Assembly: GCA_016934295.1 (NCBI GenBank)
Contig: JAFGTD010000011.1
Span: forward strand, 1-61,600
DNA: 61,600 nucleotides
Reading direction: 5' to 3'
Source of the DNA: Acidobacteriota bacterium
Lineage (GTDB): Bacteria; Acidobacteriota; UBA6911
In this document: positions 1 through 10,231 of the stretch, one piece after another
How the letters are laid out: each line of letters starts with the position of its first letter
Numbering within the stretch: position 1 is the stretch's first letter
Notes under the pieces: model-generated
The model's database searches: none
What the model was told of the DNA's origin: nothing
What the model saw: the letters and a program-made list of their open reading frames with translations, nothing else
Translations under genes and position numbers: made by a program

Positions 1-3000
1 CAGTCCCGGCGATTGCCGGCAGATATTCCTGTTGTGCAATTAATATTGGAAAAAGACCGGCTGCGGATTGTCGAAGCCGCTCTGAGTGTCGGAAAGTCGC
101 ACCTGGCGATTTCCGGCGACGTGGAAAATCTGCCGGAACCTGTTTTGGAGCTTAACCTGGATGCCGGTCTGCAGGCGGGCGAATTAGCCCGATTTATCGC
201 CGGTAATGAAGACTTTTCCGGAAACGTCGAGCTGCGTTTCGGAGTTAAAGGCCCATTGCATACCCCGTTTTTAACAGGCCGGGTGAACGGAAACGACATA
301 GCGCTTGGGATCTATAAAGGTATCGGGATGGATGCCGGTATTTCATGGGATTCGAATGCCGGGGTATTGACGGCAGATCCACTGGCGATCCGTTCGACCT
401 TTGGAAATTTGGATGGGAATGCTTCGATTAATACAGGCTCGGGAAACAGCTCCATTCATTCCACATTCAAGAAGGTGGACCTGGCGAAGATTTCTCAACT
501 CCTGAATCTTGAAATGCGGATAGGCGGTACAGCCTCCGGAAGCGTGGATGCAGTCTGGCCGGGGACTGACTGGAAGGACGCCGACGGCCGCGCCGACGTC
601 CGGTTTGTCCCGCAAGGCAAAGCCTCAAAAGGATTCGTTCCGGTTCAGGGCCGTCTCGATATCTCAGCGCAATCGAGACGCTATCAGGCTTCGACCCGGG
701 AGCTTAAAGTACTTGGTACGCGCGCCGCCGGCTCCCTGTGGCTTGATTCGGCGAAAAATCTTGGAGGTTCGCTACAGATCGAAGCGGATGATTTGGCTGG
801 AGTAATTTCTCAAGCCGGCCTTTTTCTGGGACGCGATTCTTTTGAATTTCCGTTTTCGGGTCGTGCGCGGGTGGCATCAACTCTTTCGGGCACGATTGAC
901 AATCCAAAATTGGTTGCCGAAGTCCACGGGGATTTCTTAAGTTATGGCGGGATTCGGGATATCTCGTTTCTTGCGAATGCCGGTTACGAATCCCGTCGGC
1001 TCAGAATCGAACAGGCAACATTAGGATGGCAGGGTCAAAGCATACGGGCGAGCGGGGAAATAGGGCTGGGGGACAATCAGCCCGGAATCCTGCTGGAAAT
1101 GCAGGGTGAGGGAATTGAGCTTTCTCCGGTATTGAATGTTTTTATGAGAGATCCGCCTGTTGAGGGGCTGGCGGATTTTGTTGCAAGGGTAACGGGTTCC
1201 ATCGACCGGCCTACTGTGGAACTTGAGTTTGCCGGCTCCGAATTGAACGCTTACGGAGAATCCTGGGGCCGGCTTGAAGTACAGGCTGCCTATCGGGACG
1301 GATCTATTGAAGTTAAGAAACTTCATCTTGATAAGAACGGCAGTTTGGAAAAGCCGGGTACTTTGACAGGAGCGGGTTTTTACACTCCCGTTTCACGGGA
1401 ATATTCCTTTCATGCGAAGACCGATCTGGAATTAATAAGCCTGATCCTGCCGGGCGGGCAGGCGGTCAAGGGAAGGTTTCGCGGAGATCTGAAGGGTTCG
1501 GGTACGGCCTTGAACCCATTAGCCGATATAGCAGTGGAAATATCCAATTTAGCATTGGACTCACAATATCTGGGCGATTTCAATGTCCGTGCGCAGCTTG
1601 CAGATCGCCTGGTCAGGGCTGAAATCGACGCTCCGGATCTGGGCGCGAATGCGGTTATCCGTACGGCGGTTCAATCTCCATATGCCGGTACATTTAATAT
1701 AAAGACGGATATTCCGGATCTGGCTGCTTTGTCTTTGCGAGGCCCGGGGGATGCAATCGTTCACGGATCTTTCTCGGGAACTCTTCAAGGGAAAGGGGAA
1801 TTCTCGGATTGGAAATCGATCGACGCGGTTCTGCAGATACAAAATGCATTGTTTATATTCAACCAACAGGAATTTAAGAACCTGACTCCGATTACCGCAT
1901 TTCTGAAAAATGGAGTGATATCTGTCGATCCTTCCAGGGTTCTTGCAGGACGGATGCAAGTGAACCTGTCGGGATCGCTGCCTCTCGAATCGTCTGAATC
2001 TTCGGGAAATGAATTTATTGTTGATATGCAGGGCAACCTCGAAAGTCTTCTGGATTATTTCCCGGATATGAAAAGCATATCCGCGAAAGGAGAGCTCCAG
2101 GCCCGGGCTCTTGTTCGAGGCGGACTGGATCTGCCTGAACCGCAGATCGCCGTTACAATAAAGGACGGTCAGATCGCTTTGCCCGGTCTGCCCGAAGATT
2201 TCCGTGACATTCAGCTGGAGGTAGCCACCAGAAATCGGGAAATAGTACTGGATCGATTCACGGCTCATTGGGGCGGCGCTGTCCTCGAGGCAAGTGCGCA
2301 TGCTCCTTTCGGTTTTTTCAGCGAGAAGCTTCGGTCGGGCGCTTCCACCGATGCCGGATTTACAGCCACGGTGCGCGATCTGAATCCCGGTTTCATCCCG
2401 GGTGCGCCCGAGGGCCTTGAAGGCAATATCTCCCTGAAAGCGGAAGGCCGTGCCGGTCTTTGGGATCCGGCGAATGTTTTCGCACAGGTGGATTTCCAGA
2501 GGTTGCAGCTGAAAATGAAGGGCCTGAATCTGGAGCAGAAAGAGTCCGCCCGGATTTATCTTCGAGAGGGTCTTGTTGTTGTAGACCGGCTCGAAGCAGC
2601 AGGAAGCGGCATAGATCTGGCCATTGCAGGAACGGCTCGTTTGACCGGAATGCAGGATATCGATATACGGTTGACCGGAAAAGGCGACGCCGGTCTCTTT
2701 ACTTCACTCCTCGAGGGGGTTCGCGCGACGGGACCGTCGGAATTTATTATTTCCGCATCCGGTACGATTCCCGATCCTCAGTTAACCGGAGATTTGACCC
2801 TGCATGATGGAAGGATTGTCCTGCAGTCGATGCCCGTGCAGGGAGAGGATATTAACCTGGCTTTAAGGTTTACACCGGGACTGGTGGAGATTGTTGAGAG
2901 CACGGGCGCTTTGAACGGGGGGCGATTCAATGCAATGGGCAGTGTGGCATACGAGATGGGATCCATTAAAAATGTCAATCTTTCCCTGGATGTGGATAAT

Positions 3001-6000
3001 CTGGATATGAATTTTCCGAAAGGATTGCGAACGCTCTCCGATTCCCGGATACAGGTCCTTCAGCGGGACGAGCTGATCCTGGTGGAAGGGAAAGTTACGA
3101 TTACGGACGGTTCCTATCGGGAAAATCTGGATCTGGCCGGATTTCTAGGTTCCGGAGGCATGCAGTTCGTTGAAGACAGGAATCCATTTTTATCGCGGGT
3201 CCGCTTTAATATAAAAATTGAAACAGCCGGTCCGATTGTTATGGACAACCGCCAGGCAAGACTCATGGCGGATTCCGAGCTGACTCTCGTCGGTACATTT
3301 TACCGTCCATCGATAACCGGCAGGTTAACGTTGGAAGAAGGCGGAGAAGTAACTCTTGCCGAGCATCGCTATATCCTCGATACCGGTATTATCGATTTTT
3401 TCAATGAAACCAAGATTGAACCGTCACTGAATATTCTCGCGAGAACCCGGGCTTCCGGGTACGACATCAATCTCAGGATTCAGGGAAGTCCGGGCAGAAT
3501 GGAAACCAGTTTCACTTCCGATCCGTCTCTTCCCGAGCCGGATATTATTTCGCTTCTGTTGACCGGGCGCACTCTCGAGGAGGCCCGCGGATCCAGCCTG
3601 AATATTGCGCGCCAACATGCTATGTCCTACCTGACGGGACAGCTCGGAGGACGCCTTTCGCGTTCTGCTGAAGAAACACTGGGGCTCAGCCGCGTTCGCA
3701 TTGAGCCGAATCTGGTTTCCGGCGATTCCGACCCCGGGGCGCGTCTTACCGTGGGGCAGGACCTGCGACGCGATCTGCGTTTGGTTTATTCGATGAATCT
3801 GGTCGACAGTTCCGACCAGATTCTCATCGGCGAATATGATCTGGCGCGTCGGTTCACCCTTCGCGGCACCAATCAATACGACAACAGCAGGCGATTCGAT
3901 TTTCAACATGATCTGCGCTTCGGGAGGAAGCGTATCGGTTCCGGTCGCCGGGATTCTTCAATCGTTATCGGAAGCATACATTTAACCGGTGAACGGGTGT
4001 TCCCGGATGCATTGATTCTGGACAAACTGATTATTAAAACAGGACAGGCTTACGATTTCCTCCGTGTGCGCAAGGGAATCGAACGGCTGATGGAATACTA
4101 CAGGGACAACAACTACCTTGAAGCGAGAATCCGCCTGCAGCAGGAGAAGGGGACCGATACTGTAGGAATTTCTTATAATATCAATGCCGGGCCGATTGTT
4201 GAATTCTCTTTTGAAGGTTTCAACCTGCCCGATAGTCTTCGAAAGCAGGTGCGGCAGACCTGGGAGTCCGGAGTTTTCGATGCACAGCGGACCGGCGATG
4301 CTGCCGCCGCAATCCGGCGCTGGTTTATTAAAAATCGTTACCTCGAAGCGAACGTGCTTTGTACGATCCGTCCATCCGCAAACGGTCCCAGGGAAGTATT
4401 CATTAGAATGGATCCGGGAGAACGTTACGAGACATTGCATTTTCGTTTCGATGGTGCCGGGGAGGTAATGCCGGGTCTTTTGGAGCAGACCGTTCGAAAA
4501 GAACCGGAAGGAATCGTCGACAGTATCCTCAATCCCCGGAAGATGGCCGACCTGCTGACACAATACTACCGTCAGCAGGGTTATTCCGCCGCACGGGTGG
4601 ATCCTCCACGACTGCAGCTGGACCCCGAAACATCTTCCGGCACAATAGAGTTCAAAACGCACGAGGGCCCGTTGTTTCATATTGAACGGATAGAATTCAT
4701 CGGACACCGGTCTCTGCCTGAAGCGGAACTGCGGGGCGTTATGGCAATGCAACCGGGAGCGATCTTCCAGCCTAAGGATATGAGAAATACCGTCGAGAAG
4801 CTGGAAGAGCTTTACTGGAGTCGCGGCTATAATGATGTAAGAATTGAATACCGGGCCGACAGGAACGAGGACGGGGGAAAGGTAAATGTCCAGTTTCTAA
4901 TCGACGAGCAGAGACAGAGCATAGTGGGTCGGGTTGAGGTCGCGGGCAATGAAAACGTTGATGGAAATTTTATTCGCAATCACTTGCGGTTAAACGAGGG
5001 GGATACACTCGAACATAAGAAGACCGAACTCTCGCGGCGCGCACTCTATAAGACCGGCGCTTTCGAACTGGTCGAAATGGAAACCGATCCGCTTATTTCG
5101 ACAGCGTCGGATGCCGCAGAATCAAAGATACCTTTATTGCTGCGCGCCCGCGTCCGCGAGGTTGTGCCTTACAAGCTTAGATACGGCGGTTTTTACGATA
5201 CGGATCGCGGGCCGGGCGCAATTTTTGATTTCGAAAACCGCAACAGTCTTCTCGGCGGCGCCAGGGTTCTTGGAGGGCGATTCCGGTACGACTCGGATCT
5301 TCAGGAATCCCGCGGATATTTTGGGCAGCCGCTCTACTTTAAATTTCCTTCAGTCGCGAGCGCGTCGGTCTTCGTTCAGAGGGAACTGCACGATGCCTTC
5401 ATAACCAAACGGGTGGGATTTTCTCTGCAGCATGAAATGGAACTGCGGGAAAATATGATTTTTTCCTACGGTTACCGATTCGAGAATGCGCACACATTTA
5501 CCGGAGACCCTGGTTTATCTCCGTTTGTCGATACAACCCGGCGTATTGCGCCTCTGACCACTTCTTTTTCCTGGAGCACGCGGGACGATTTGATGGATGC
5601 CACCCGCGGATTTTTTGTATCGAATGCTTTGGAATACGCCCCGTCATTTCTGGGTTCCGATTTGCCTTTCATGAAGTATTTCGGCCAGATTTTCAAATAT
5701 GTTCCGCTTTCAACTCCCACACAGGTGCCTTTCAGCCGGGGCGTCAAACGGTCCCGTCTTCTTTACGCGGGCGGCGTTCGGATCGGTCTTGCCGGAGGAT
5801 TCGGCGGCAATGCGCTTCCTGAAAGCGAGCGTTTCTTCGCCGGCGGGGGAACCACGATCCGCGGTTTCCAGCAGGATGCCGTCGGACCGGAAAACGAATT
5901 CGGGGATCCTGTCGGCGGAGAAGCGGTTTTTGTCTTCAATAATGAGTTGAGATTTCCTATTAAGAGTATATTTGAGGGGATTGGTTTTCTGGATATCGGC

Positions 6001-6177
6001 AATGTATATCCCCGGGTTTCCGATTTCAATCCGACGGATGTGCGAAGTTCAGCCGGTCCCGGTATCCGGGTGCGCACTCCCTACTTTCTGCTTAGATTTG
6101 ATTACGGATTCAAATTGAATCCTAAATCCGGCGAAAGTCCCGGGGCTTTCTATTTCAGTGTCGGACAGGCTTTCTGA
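1..6177 (+). CDS. TamB-BamA/TamA fusion (AsmA-like translocation module joined to Omp85 barrel), 5' partial
   Basis: The reading frame is open to the left edge, so the N-terminus (presumably a membrane anchor) is missing; 2058 residues are visible. Residues 1 to about 1310 are long beta-repeat AsmA/TamB sequence ending in a TamB C-terminal (DUF490) domain, with motifs such as PDIISLLLTGRT near 1180 and the closing GARLTVGQDLRRDLRLVYS. The chain then continues without a stop into about five POTRA domains (roughly 1320-1700; repeat starts such as IGSIHLTGERVF and IERIEFIGHRSL). A 16-strand-type Omp85 barrel follows, with loop-6 motif FAGGGTTIRGF and terminal aromatic residue (SVGQAF). TamA and TamB are normally separate proteins whose TamB C-terminus contacts TamA POTRA domains, so this fusion makes that contact covalent. 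Likely role: outer-membrane protein insertion or lipid transport across the periplasm. Domain calls are strong, exact function inferred. Confidence 0.93.
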   Translation, partial: QSRRLPADIPVVQLILEKDRLRIVEAALSVGKSHLAISGDVENLPEPVLELNLDAGLQAGELARFIAGNEDFSGNVELRFGVKGPLHTPFLTGRVNGNDIALGIYKGIGMDAGISWDSNAGVLTADPLAIRSTFGNLDGNASINTGSGNSSIHSTFKKVDLAKISQLLNLEMRIGGTASGSVDAVWPGTDWKDADGRADVRFVPQGKASKGFVPVQGRLDISAQSRRYQASTRELKVLGTRAAGSLWLDSAKNLGGSLQIEADDLAGVISQAGLFLGRDSFEFPFSGRARVASTLSGTIDNPKLVAEVHGDFLSYGGIRDISFLANAGYESRRLRIEQATLGWQGQSIRASGEIGLGDNQPGILLEMQGEGIELSPVLNVFMRDPPVEGLADFVARVTGSIDRPTVELEFAGSELNAYGESWGRLEVQAAYRDGSIEVKKLHLDKNGSLEKPGTLTGAGFYTPVSREYSFHAKTDLELISLILPGGQAVKGRFRGDLKGSGTALNPLADIAVEISNLALDSQYLGDFNVRAQLADRLVRAEIDAPDLGANAVIRTAVQSPYAGTFNIKTDIPDLAALSLRGPGDAIVHGSFSGTLQGKGEFSDWKSIDAVLQIQNALFIFNQQEFKNLTPITAFLKNGVISVDPSRVLAGRMQVNLSGSLPLESSESSGNEFIVDMQGNLESLLDYFPDMKSISAKGELQARALVRGGLDLPEPQIAVTIKDGQIALPGLPEDFRDIQLEVATRNREIVLDRFTAHWGGAVLEASAHAPFGFFSEKLRSGASTDAGFTATVRDLNPGFIPGAPEGLEGNISLKAEGRAGLWDPANVFAQVDFQRLQLKMKGLNLEQKESARIYLREGLVVVDRLEAAGSGIDLAIAGTARLTGMQDIDIRLTGKGDAGLFTSLLEGVRATGPSEFIISASGTIPDPQLTGDLTLHDGRIVLQSMPVQGEDINLALRFTPGLVEIVESTGALNGGRFNAMGSVAYEMGSIKNVNLSLDVDNLDMNFPKGLRTLSDSRIQVLQRDELILVEGKVTITDGSYRENLDLAGFLGSGGMQFVEDRNPFLSRVRFNIKIETAGPIVMDNRQARLMADSELTLVGTFYRPSITGRLTLEEGGEVTLAEHRYILDTGIIDFFNETKIEPSLNILARTRASGYDINLRIQGSPGRMETSFTSDPSLPEPDIISLLLTGRTLEEARGSSLNIARQHAMSYLTGQLGGRLSRSAEETLGLSRVRIEPNLVSGDSDPGARLTVGQDLRRDLRLVYSMNLVDSSDQILIGEYDLARRFTLRGTNQYDNSRRFDFQHDLRFGRKRIGSGRRDSSIVIGSIHLTGERVFPDALILDKLIIKTGQAYDFLRVRKGIERLMEYYRDNNYLEARIRLQQEKGTDTVGISYNINAGPIVEFSFEGFNLPDSLRKQVRQTWESGVFDAQRTGDAAAAIRRWFIKNRYLEANVLCTIRPSANGPREVFIRMDPGERYETLHFRFDGAGEVMPGLLEQTVRKEPEGIVDSILNPRKMADLLTQYYRQQGYSAARVDPPRLQLDPETSSGTIEFKTHEGPLFHIERIEFIGHRSLPEAELRGVMAMQPGAIFQPKDMRNTVEKLEELYWSRGYNDVRIEYRADRNEDGGKVNVQFLIDEQRQSIVGRVEVAGNENVDGNFIRNHLRLNEGDTLEHKKTELSRRALYKTGAFELVEMETDPLISTASDAAESKIPLLLRARVREVVPYKLRYGGFYDTDRGPGAIFDFENRNSLLGGARVLGGRFRYDSDLQESRGYFGQPLYFKFPSVASASVFVQRELHDAFITKRVGFSLQHEMELRENMIFSYGYRFENAHTFTGDPGLSPFVDTTRRIAPLTTSFSWSTRDDLMDATRGFFVSNALEYAPSFLGSDLPFMKYFGQIFKYVPLSTPTQVPFSRGVKRSRLLYAGGVRIGLAGGFGGNALPESERFFAGGGTTIRGFQQDAVGPENEFGDPVGGEAVFVFNNELRFPIKSIFEGIGFLDIGNVYPRVSDFNPTDVRSSAGPGIRVRTPYFLLRFDYGFKLNPKSGESPGAFYFSVGQAF

Positions 6178-6275
6178 TTCTTTATGAAGCTTTACCTGTT
6201 CGGAAGGAATCCCCGTCTTGATGAAAATAAGAAATATCATTAAACCTTCGCTGTAATGGAATAAGGTGTTTGTTG

Positions 6276-7979
6276 ATGAATTCGGTAAGATTAGGAATAA
6301 ACAGGATTGCCGGGATTGCAGTTATTTCATTAATTATCTCAGGCTTCTACCCATACGCCTTCAGTCTGGAAGGGCGGTTAATAGAAGGGGTGAAGGAAAA
6401 ATTGCGTGTCAGGATAGAGGCCTCCGCTTCCGGGCTCCCTTCCATGTTGATCGGGCATGAGTTTGTAAAAACAACCCAGGCTCTTCCCTCCTTTTATTTG
6501 AAGCGTTTATTTGATCCGATCTGGATCGGGGAAAATGGAGTTCTGCCGGAAGCGCAACGAATGGTTCGTTCCATTCGTGAAGCCGACAGGGAAGGTCTCA
6601 ATCCCGATGATTATCATCTTGAAAAAATCGCATCGATCATCGAAACCATTTCCAAAAATAACTCCTTCGGGAGGATATTAGATCCAGACAGGCTGGTCGA
6701 CCTGGAACTGCTGCTGACCGATTCCTATTTATTGTTCGGATCTCATCTGTTAAACGGCCGCGTTAATCCCGAAACTTATGACCCGGACTGGAAAATAGAA
6801 TATGGAGAAACAAACGTTCTTGAAATCCTTGATATAGCCTCCGCCCGGGGGCGCATTATAGAGTCTCTCGAAGACCTGAAGCCCAGACATTCAAGATACG
6901 CGACATTACGTGAAGCGCGACTCAAATATAAAACAATTGTAAGCAATGGAGGTTGGCCCGAGATACTCACAGGTCAATCCCTGAAAAAAGGAGACGTGGA
7001 TCCAAGAGTAGCGCGGATCAGGGAAAGGCTGATAATTGAAGGATACCTGCCGGCATCCACTCCGGGTGACTCTACAATCTACGATCAGACACTGCAAGAA
7101 TCCGTAATGGAATTTCAAGTGCATTACGGCCTGGAGCAGGATGGTGTCATAGGACCGGCTACTATTCATGCGATGAACATATCGGCACGACAAAGGGTCC
7201 GACAGATTTCCCTGTCTATGGAAAGATGGCGATGGCTGCCCCGCGACCTCGGTCCCCGATATATAAGAGTGAATATAGCGAACTTCAAGCTTGCCGTGAT
7301 TGAAGAGGAAGAATCCGTCCTGGAAATGAAGGTGATTGTCGGGCTATCGTACCGTCAGACGCCGGTATTCAGTGGGAAAATGATTTACCTGGTATTAAGC
7401 CCATACTGGAATGTGCCTCACAATATAGCCGTTAAAGATAAATTACCATCCATTAAAAAGGATCCGGAATATTTGATAAAAAATAACATGAAAGTCTTCA
7501 TGGGCTGGGGCGCGGACACCAAACAGATAGATCCCATGAGTGTGGATTGGTCGAAGGTAACCGCAAGCAACTTCGGTTATTGGTTGAGGCAGGATCCGGG
7601 TCCGGGCAATGCTCTGGGTAAGGTTAAATTTATGTTTCCGAACAAATATAACGTTTATCTGCATGACACTCCGTCCAGGGAACTTTTTGACAGGGCGGTG
7701 GGAACCTTCAGTTCCGGATGCATCCGGATCGCCAAACCGATCGAACTTGCCGAATACCTTTTACGGGATTCCGGAGAATGGAACCGAAAGGCAATATTAG
7801 AGGCTGTAGAAAAGGGGGAGGAAAAAACGGTTCGACTTAAAGAACCCGTCCCTGTTTACCTTATTTACTCGACTGCTCTCGTAAACGAGGACGGCAGCAT
7901 AGATTTTCGTGATGATATTTACAAGCGGGATATCAAGCTTGATGAAGCAATGAAACAGGTCTTGCCGGATTTGATGTAG
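6276..7979 (+). CDS. L,D-transpeptidase, YcbB/LdtD-like, with peptidoglycan-binding domain
   Basis: A 567-residue exported enzyme that should form 3-3 crosslinks between meso-DAP residues in periplasmic peptidoglycan. Residues 1-28 form a signal sequence or anchor (hydrophobic IAGIAVISLIISGFYPYAF). About 30-230 is the Ldt scaffold region seen in large LdtD-type enzymes. About 244-305 is a PG_binding_1 domain (EFQVHYGLEQDGVIGPAT). About 315-500 is the YkuD catalytic domain with the H-x(n)-S-x-GC-x-R signature (YLHDTPSREL, then TFSSGCIRIA), the catalytic Cys being near residue 482. I chose ATG 6276, preceded by AAGG about 10 bases upstream, over the two TTG codons just before it. The next gene is an M15 peptidase like MepK, the same pairing as ycbB-ycbK in E. 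coli. MurE in this window looks DAP-specific, which fits the substrate. Confidence 0.93.
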   Translation: MNSVRLGINRIAGIAVISLIISGFYPYAFSLEGRLIEGVKEKLRVRIEASASGLPSMLIGHEFVKTTQALPSFYLKRLFDPIWIGENGVLPEAQRMVRSIREADREGLNPDDYHLEKIASIIETISKNNSFGRILDPDRLVDLELLLTDSYLLFGSHLLNGRVNPETYDPDWKIEYGETNVLEILDIASARGRIIESLEDLKPRHSRYATLREARLKYKTIVSNGGWPEILTGQSLKKGDVDPRVARIRERLIIEGYLPASTPGDSTIYDQTLQESVMEFQVHYGLEQDGVIGPATIHAMNISARQRVRQISLSMERWRWLPRDLGPRYIRVNIANFKLAVIEEEESVLEMKVIVGLSYRQTPVFSGKMIYLVLSPYWNVPHNIAVKDKLPSIKKDPEYLIKNNMKVFMGWGADTKQIDPMSVDWSKVTASNFGYWLRQDPGPGNALGKVKFMFPNKYNVYLHDTPSRELFDRAVGTFSSGCIRIAKPIELAEYLLRDSGEWNRKAILEAVEKGEEKTVRLKEPVPVYLIYSTALVNEDGSIDFRDDIYKRDIKLDEAMKQVLPDLM

Positions 7980-8005
7980 CGCTTCAAATTAAAATGGGTG
8001 CTTTT

Positions 8006-8956
8006 ATGAATACGTCTCTCTATAGAAACATATTTCTGCTCTTTTGCATTCCGACACTTCTGTCTGTTCCGGGATACTGCTATTCACCCGAAAAAGCCGA
8101 TTTCTCAATCTCGATAAAGAATTTACAGATTCCCTACAGGGAATTTGCCGTTTTCGCCGTTCCTGGAGAGAATCTGGTTCTGGATGTCATGGATAATGAG
8201 AGCGCCCATGAATACAGTATCGAAACGGCACTGCTCGCCTTTCTAAAGAAAAAAAGGTCCTGGGAAGTGACTGTGCCGTTAAAAAAAGGAAGATACTCGA
8301 TTGCCGTCCATCGTATCGGAACGGACCAACGTATTCTTTTGAATATATTTTCAACCGTCCCAAGCTCCGGAATCAGGGACGGGCATTTAAACGGCTATAG
8401 GATCGGCAAGTATCCCGCTGTTCTGACCGGGAAACCTTTTGTGACGAAACCTCCCGCGCATTATATTGAAGTGACAAGAGAGAATAAGGATGTTGCAATA
8501 TCCCCGCATTTTAAGCTTAAGCAGTTCCTATGCAAGCAGCAGGGATCCTTCCCGAAATATCTGGTTCTGGATGAAGTTTTGATTCTGAAACTTGAGATGA
8601 TCCTGGAAGAGGTTAACAGCTGCGGATACCCAGCCGACACGTTTCACATAATGAGCGGATACCGTACTCCCTACTACAATAAGGCGATCGGAAATGTTGC
8701 GTACAGCAGGCATTTATGGGGAAAGGCGGCGGATATATTCATCGATCGGGATCCCCTCGACGACAGGATGGATGACCTGAACAAAGACGGCACAGTGAAC
8801 AAAAAAGACGCGAAAATTTTATTCGATATTGTTGAAAGCCTTACAGAGAAAAAATGGTATCAGAAATTTCTCGGCGGGCTCGGTCAATATGGATCGAATC
8901 CGTCCCATGGGCCCTTTGTTCATATAGATTCCAGAGGCTACAGAGCGAGGTGGTAA
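8006..8956 (+). CDS. exported M15-family (MepK/DUF882-like) murein peptidase with EF-hand-like insert
   Basis: About 316 residues with an N-terminal signal peptide (NIFLLFCIPTLLSVPGYC). The C-terminal third is an M15/DUF882 zinc peptidase domain: MSGYRTPYYNKAIG near 216, then SRHLWGKAADIFID with the first zinc His and Asp, and PFVHID near 302 with the last His. Family members such as MepK cut DAP-DAP crosslinks made by L,D-transpeptidases, and this gene sits 26 bases after an L,D-transpeptidase, so the two probably remodel the same bonds. Inside the catalytic domain, after the zinc Asp, is a perfect EF-hand/dockerin-type loop (DLNKDGTVNKKD, about residue 255), which suggests calcium binding. 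The N-terminal 200 residues match nothing I recognise. ATG 7994 is an alternative start; 8006 gives the cleaner signal peptide. Confidence 0.86.
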   Translation: MNTSLYRNIFLLFCIPTLLSVPGYCYSPEKADFSISIKNLQIPYREFAVFAVPGENLVLDVMDNESAHEYSIETALLAFLKKKRSWEVTVPLKKGRYSIAVHRIGTDQRILLNIFSTVPSSGIRDGHLNGYRIGKYPAVLTGKPFVTKPPAHYIEVTRENKDVAISPHFKLKQFLCKQQGSFPKYLVLDEVLILKLEMILEEVNSCGYPADTFHIMSGYRTPYYNKAIGNVAYSRHLWGKAADIFIDRDPLDDRMDDLNKDGTVNKKDAKILFDIVESLTEKKWYQKFLGGLGQYGSNPSHGPFVHIDSRGYRARW

Positions 8957-8973
8957 GATTCAGGAACTCTGCT

Positions 8974-10198
8974 ATGGATATTCAATTGAAGGCGCTGCTG
9001 ATTGATGTGCGGTCATCTTTCTATCGTATGGAAAGATTCAAACTGGGAAATTTCTGGGGGCCCGTCGATCTGGGCCTGTTTCTTTCCGGGAAATATAAAA
9101 GCCTGAATATCGGGGTCGGACTGCTGGCGGGATCTCTTTTCCCCGGATCCAACCGGCTGATTTTCTGCGGTTTTTCCCCCTGTTGGGGAGGATTTTTCAT
9201 TTCATCCATGGGAGGAGCCGGACTCATATTCGACAATCTCGGCCTCAATATGATCTCCATTGTCGGGAAAACAGACAGCCCGTCCATTCTCTATCTGAAT
9301 CGAATTCACGGCGAAGAGATCGAATTGAAACTGGTGCCGATTGATGTGTTCCGGTATTTTCGACCAGCGAGCCGCTGAAAAGCTCAATCACCACGCCGAT
9401 GCTTATGGATTTGATGCAATCTCGATCAGCGGAGTTCTTTCCTGGTTGATGGAGTGTCTGATTGAAAAACATGTTTCTGCAAAGGATCTTGGGATCAGGA
9501 ATACCCCCGTATTTTCATTGAAGGAATTTGATGCTGTCGGCACGTCGAATCATAATGCGGACGTCGGCGTGGAACTATTGGATTCCATCATTGAAAAGCG
9601 CGCCATCCTCGACTTATCTGCCGGCGCGAGAAAATTTGCCCGTTCTTTAGCCCGGGAGAAGGGGCACAGGATTACGGATGCATTTGTTTATAACGCATTC
9701 GCCGGGAAAGGATGGATAGTTCCCAATCAATATTGGACGCCGGGTGTTCTTTCCCCGATGGCCATTATGGGGAAGTACTATATGGATTATGGGAAAGAAT
9801 TTCTGCCGCCAAGGGAATTGGGGAAGAGAAACGCAGCCAGATTTTTCAGCGAATTGATTCTCGATAATTCAGGCTACTGCCGGTTTCATCGAGGCTGGGC
9901 GGAAGAAATGCTGCCGGAAATTATCGGTTCTCTTTTCGGCATGAAAGATGCATTCTGCAACGGTATTCGTCAAACCGCCAGTCGTATTAACAGCCGGAAT
10001 GTGTCCGTATACTGGGAATCGGAAAGAAATGTCGATTTTATTTATTATTTTTTGAAAAGAAAATATACGGTAGACGGCAATCAGGACACTCAATTGGTGA
10101 AATGGATTCAACGATTCGATTCTGATAAACATGAGGCCGCATTAAGTTACTGGTATGAGATTCATAAGGGAATCCAGGAATCATTAAGAGAATTCTGA
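8974..10198 (+). pseudogene. GOR-type aldehyde:ferredoxin oxidoreductase (tungstoenzyme) with internal deletion and frameshift
   Basis: Two overlapping frames (8974-9378 and 9341-10198) encode the two ends of one protein. The first resembles the N-terminal domain of glyceraldehyde-3-phosphate:ferredoxin oxidoreductase (GOR, AOR family): FWGPVDLGLF, AGSLFPGSNRL and SSMGGAGLIFDNLGL match the tungstopterin-binding N-domain. The second matches the C-terminal domain: DAYGFDAISISGVLSWLMEC and NSGYCRFHRGWAEE. Against the roughly 650-residue family length only about 410 residues remain. The central block, which holds the CxxCxxxC iron-sulfur ligands, is absent, and the two ends are out of frame at about 9345. 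That is best explained by a deletion of roughly 700 bases, so the gene is dead. RBS AGGAA precedes ATG 8974. Family placement rests on remembered alignments and is fairly sure; a programmed frameshift would not explain the missing core. Confidence 0.78.
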
Positions 10199-10231
10199 AG
10201 AATCATATCATAAGAAATTTCGGGAGTATGC

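Noticed and set aside
1561..2301. Open frame of 246 codons on the - strand
   Set aside because: Antisense shadow inside the TamB-BamA gene with no domain or RBS.
8974..10198. Programmed frameshift or recoded stop in the GOR-like gene
   Set aside because: A frameshift alone cannot explain about 230 missing central residues, including the iron-sulfur ligands.
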